DNA from: Burkholderia sp. HI2500
Lineage (GTDB): Bacteria > Pseudomonadota > Gammaproteobacteria > Burkholderiales > Burkholderiaceae
DNA: 64,000 nt
NCBI RefSeq assembly: GCF_002223055.1
Contig: NZ_NKFL01000006.1
Coordinates: forward strand, 2,852,001 to 2,916,000
Direction of reading: 5' to 3'
Both the position numbers and the translations under genes were made by a program. Shown here piece by piece: positions 62,737-64,000 of the stretch (the first letter of the stretch is position 1; every line of letters starts with the position of its first letter). The notes under the pieces were generated by a model that saw only the letters and a list, made by a program, of their open reading frames with translations, did not search any database and was not told the DNA's origin.

Positions 62737-63165
62737 ATGGCTTTCTACAAGACCCTCATCGCAGCAACCGTCCTCGCCTCGAGCGTCAGCGCACATGCGC
62801 AGATCGCGGGTGCGCAGCCGATCAGCGTGACCGTCGAGCAATCGCAGGCGCTGCTCGAAGGCTGGAGCGTGAAGAAGAGCGTGCTCGGCAAGGCCGTCTA
62901 CAACGACGAGAACCAGAAGGTCGGCACCGTGCGCGACCTGATCGTCGCGCCGGACGGCTCGGTATCGGCGGCGATCGTGTCGGCCGGCGGCTTCCTTGGC
63001 GTGGCCGCGCATGACGTCGCGGTGCCGATCGCATCGCTCGACGTGCGCAACGGCAACATCTACCTGCCGGGCGCGACGAAGGATGCGCTGAAGGCGACGC
63101 CCGCGTTCCAGTACGCGAAGGTGCCGTCGCCGCCGAAGCCGAAGAAGCTCGACGACAAGCACTGA
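62737..63165 (+). CDS. Periplasmic PRC-barrel domain protein
   Basis: A 142-aa protein with a signal peptide (cleavage near SAHA-QI) and a PRC-barrel domain (about 48-115): VLGKAVYNDENQKVGTVRDLIVAPDGSVSAAIV. PRC-barrel proteins of this secreted type are small and of unproven function. Ribosome site CGGAG is 10 nt before the ATG. Ends at a strong terminator shared with the convergent OsmC gene. Confidence 0.85.
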   Translation: MAFYKTLIAATVLASSVSAHAQIAGAQPISVTVEQSQALLEGWSVKKSVLGKAVYNDENQKVGTVRDLIVAPDGSVSAAIVSAGGFLGVAAHDVAVPIASLDVRNGNIYLPGATKDALKATPAFQYAKVPSPPKPKKLDDKH

Positions 63166-63181
63166 GCGAGCACGGATTGGC

Positions 63182-63210
63182 AATACCCGGCGCGCAACGC
63201 GCCGGGTATT
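63182..63210 (+). terminator. Intrinsic terminator of the PRC-barrel gene
   Basis: A perfect 13-bp stem (AATACCCGGCGCG / CGCGCCGGGTATT) with a CAA loop, followed by TTTTGTTT-type sequence. It probably also ends the convergent gene. Confidence 0.9.
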
Positions 63211-63220
63211 TTGTTTGCGG

Positions 63221-63736
63221 TCAGCCGTTCGACGGATCGTCCGGTGGCGCGAGCGCCACGACGTGGCTGATGCCTTCGTGCGCCATCTTCGTATAAGGGC
63301 TGAAGCGCTCGGTATTGCGGACGAGTTCTTCCGCCACCGTGCGCTCGACCCCCGGCAACTGCACGCGAATGTTCGCGTTCAGCATGAACAGCCCATCCAC
63401 CGGATCGCGGCAGAAGTCGACCGATGCACTGACCGACGCGCCGGCGATCGACACGCCGGCCCGCGTGGCGAGCAGGCTCAGCGCCCCATGAAAGCAAGCC
63501 GCATAGCTCGCGGCAAACAGTTGCTCCGGGTTCGGGCCGTCGCCCGGCCCGCCCAGTGCGGACGGCAGGCGCAGCGCCACATCGAGGCGGCCGTCGTCGG
63601 AACGCGCGACACCCGATGCGCGGCCATGCTCCGCCGCCCCGCCCGTGACGGTCACCGTCGTCGAATAGAGCGTCTGTGGTTCCCGCCCGCGATACTTGTC
63701 GAGCAGCGAGAGCGGCGGCGGCCGTAGCGGCGTCAT
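63221..63736 (-). CDS. OsmC/Ohr-family peroxiredoxin, atypical cysteine pattern
   Basis: A 171-aa OsmC/Ohr-fold protein. The first catalytic cysteine, Cys81, is in SYAACFHGAL with the usual context. In standard Ohr proteins the second cysteine lies in a V-C-P-Y-S segment; here that place reads FSPYT (Ser146) and another cysteine occurs at Cys109 (VDFCRDP). Organic hydroperoxide reduction is the family role, but the changed second cysteine means that the mechanism may differ. No OhrR regulator is visible in the window. The exact start is uncertain: the family core begins near residue 11. Confidence 0.8.
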   Translation of the reverse strand: MTPLRPPPLSLLDKYRGREPQTLYSTTVTVTGGAAEHGRASGVARSDDGRLDVALRLPSALGGPGDGPNPEQLFAASYAACFHGALSLLATRAGVSIAGASVSASVDFCRDPVDGLFMLNANIRVQLPGVERTVAEELVRNTERFSPYTKMAHEGISHVVALAPPDDPSNG

Positions 63737-63761
63737 GGTGTGCGCGATCCTGCGGTGCGGC

Positions 63762-64000
63762 TCAGCGCGCGGGCTGGTTTTTTTTGAACCACGTATCGAA
63801 GGTCGTCGCAGCGAGGCGCGCGCCGGGCGCGGGGACGAGCGTGTCGTCCTGCAGTATCGCGCCGAAATAATCGGCGCCTGAGTCCCTGACCACCGTGCGC
63901 GGGTCGTGCGTGATCTTCAGGAAATGTTCGACCAGGTCGGCGATCCGCACCCGATCGGGGCCGCCGATTTCGGCGATGCCGTTGCGCGGTGCGTCGAGCG
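63762..64000 (-). CDS. NAD(P)-binding (NmrA/SDR-like) protein, N-terminal part missing
   Basis: The frame runs open to the window edge, so only the C-terminal about 78 residues are seen. They contain GGPDRVRIADLVEHFLK and DYFGAILQDDTLVPAPGARL, the typical end of NmrA-type NAD(P)-binding oxidoreductases (C-terminal substrate domain). The Rossmann motif must lie outside the window. A GTG at 63948-63950 is an internal codon, not the start. Confidence 0.6.
   Translation of the reverse strand, partial: LDAPRNGIAEIGGPDRVRIADLVEHFLKITHDPRTVVRDSGADYFGAILQDDTLVPAPGARLAATTFDTWFKKNQPAR

Overview
The window is high-GC DNA with the protein repertoire of a Burkholderia cepacia complex bacterium: Burkholderia-type porin, ferulate and oxidative L-arabinose catabolism, a Burkholderia-order two-partner-secretion/CDI locus, and many single-gene LysR, GntR, Lrp and XRE regulators. 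No ribosomal or core replication genes appear, so a secondary chromosome is likely (inference). Coding density is high; no tRNA, rRNA, CRISPR array, integrase or intact insertion sequence was seen.

Layout. 1-6531: araD-araA-araFGH-araB, a non-phosphorylative L-arabinose pathway with its ABC importer. 6540-10600: a lower-GC cassette holding a small XRE regulator, an AAA+ ATPase and an 849-aa subtilase, with a perfect LexA-type palindrome at its left edge. 10694-20074: a ferulate module (MarR repressor, hydroxycinnamoyl-CoA hydratase-lyase, vanillin dehydrogenase, feruloyl-CoA synthetase, MFS importer, porin, secreted tannase/feruloyl esterase); two matching palindromes, ATCAGG-N3-CCTGAT, precede its two transcription units. 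20146-24747: Lrp regulator, diaminopropionate ammonia-lyase, M20 amidohydrolase and class III aminotransferase. 25279-25851: an orphan CS1-type pilin. 26102-30820: GNAT, an XRE-cupin regulator divergent from RidA, a DadA-like oxidase and an amino-acid permease, with a perfect operator palindrome between. 31048-36978: glycine-zipper lipoprotein, two paralogous cytosine-deaminase-like hydrolases, a SnoaL-like secreted protein, LysR and a periplasmic ankyrin protein.

37218-47289: a 2684-aa FHA/CdiA-type exoprotein, a small two-TM protein (candidate immunity) and a CdiB/FhaC transporter, each overlapping the next by 4 nt, followed by a lipoprotein. 48269-56000: regulators, an orphan amino-acid-binding protein, a PhyH dioxygenase, a HutC-type repressor, and a class II aldolase-DapA-MOSC operon opposite an XRE-cupin regulator. 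56398-64000: YceH, three uncharacterised leftward genes, a secreted lipase, DAHP synthase, a PRC-barrel protein, an atypical OsmC/Ohr protein and the end of an NAD(P)-binding protein.

The most interesting parts are the ATPase-subtilase cassette with its orphan SOS box, and the CdiA C-terminus with its membrane partner. Functions of both are inferred from motifs and gene context; no search could be run.
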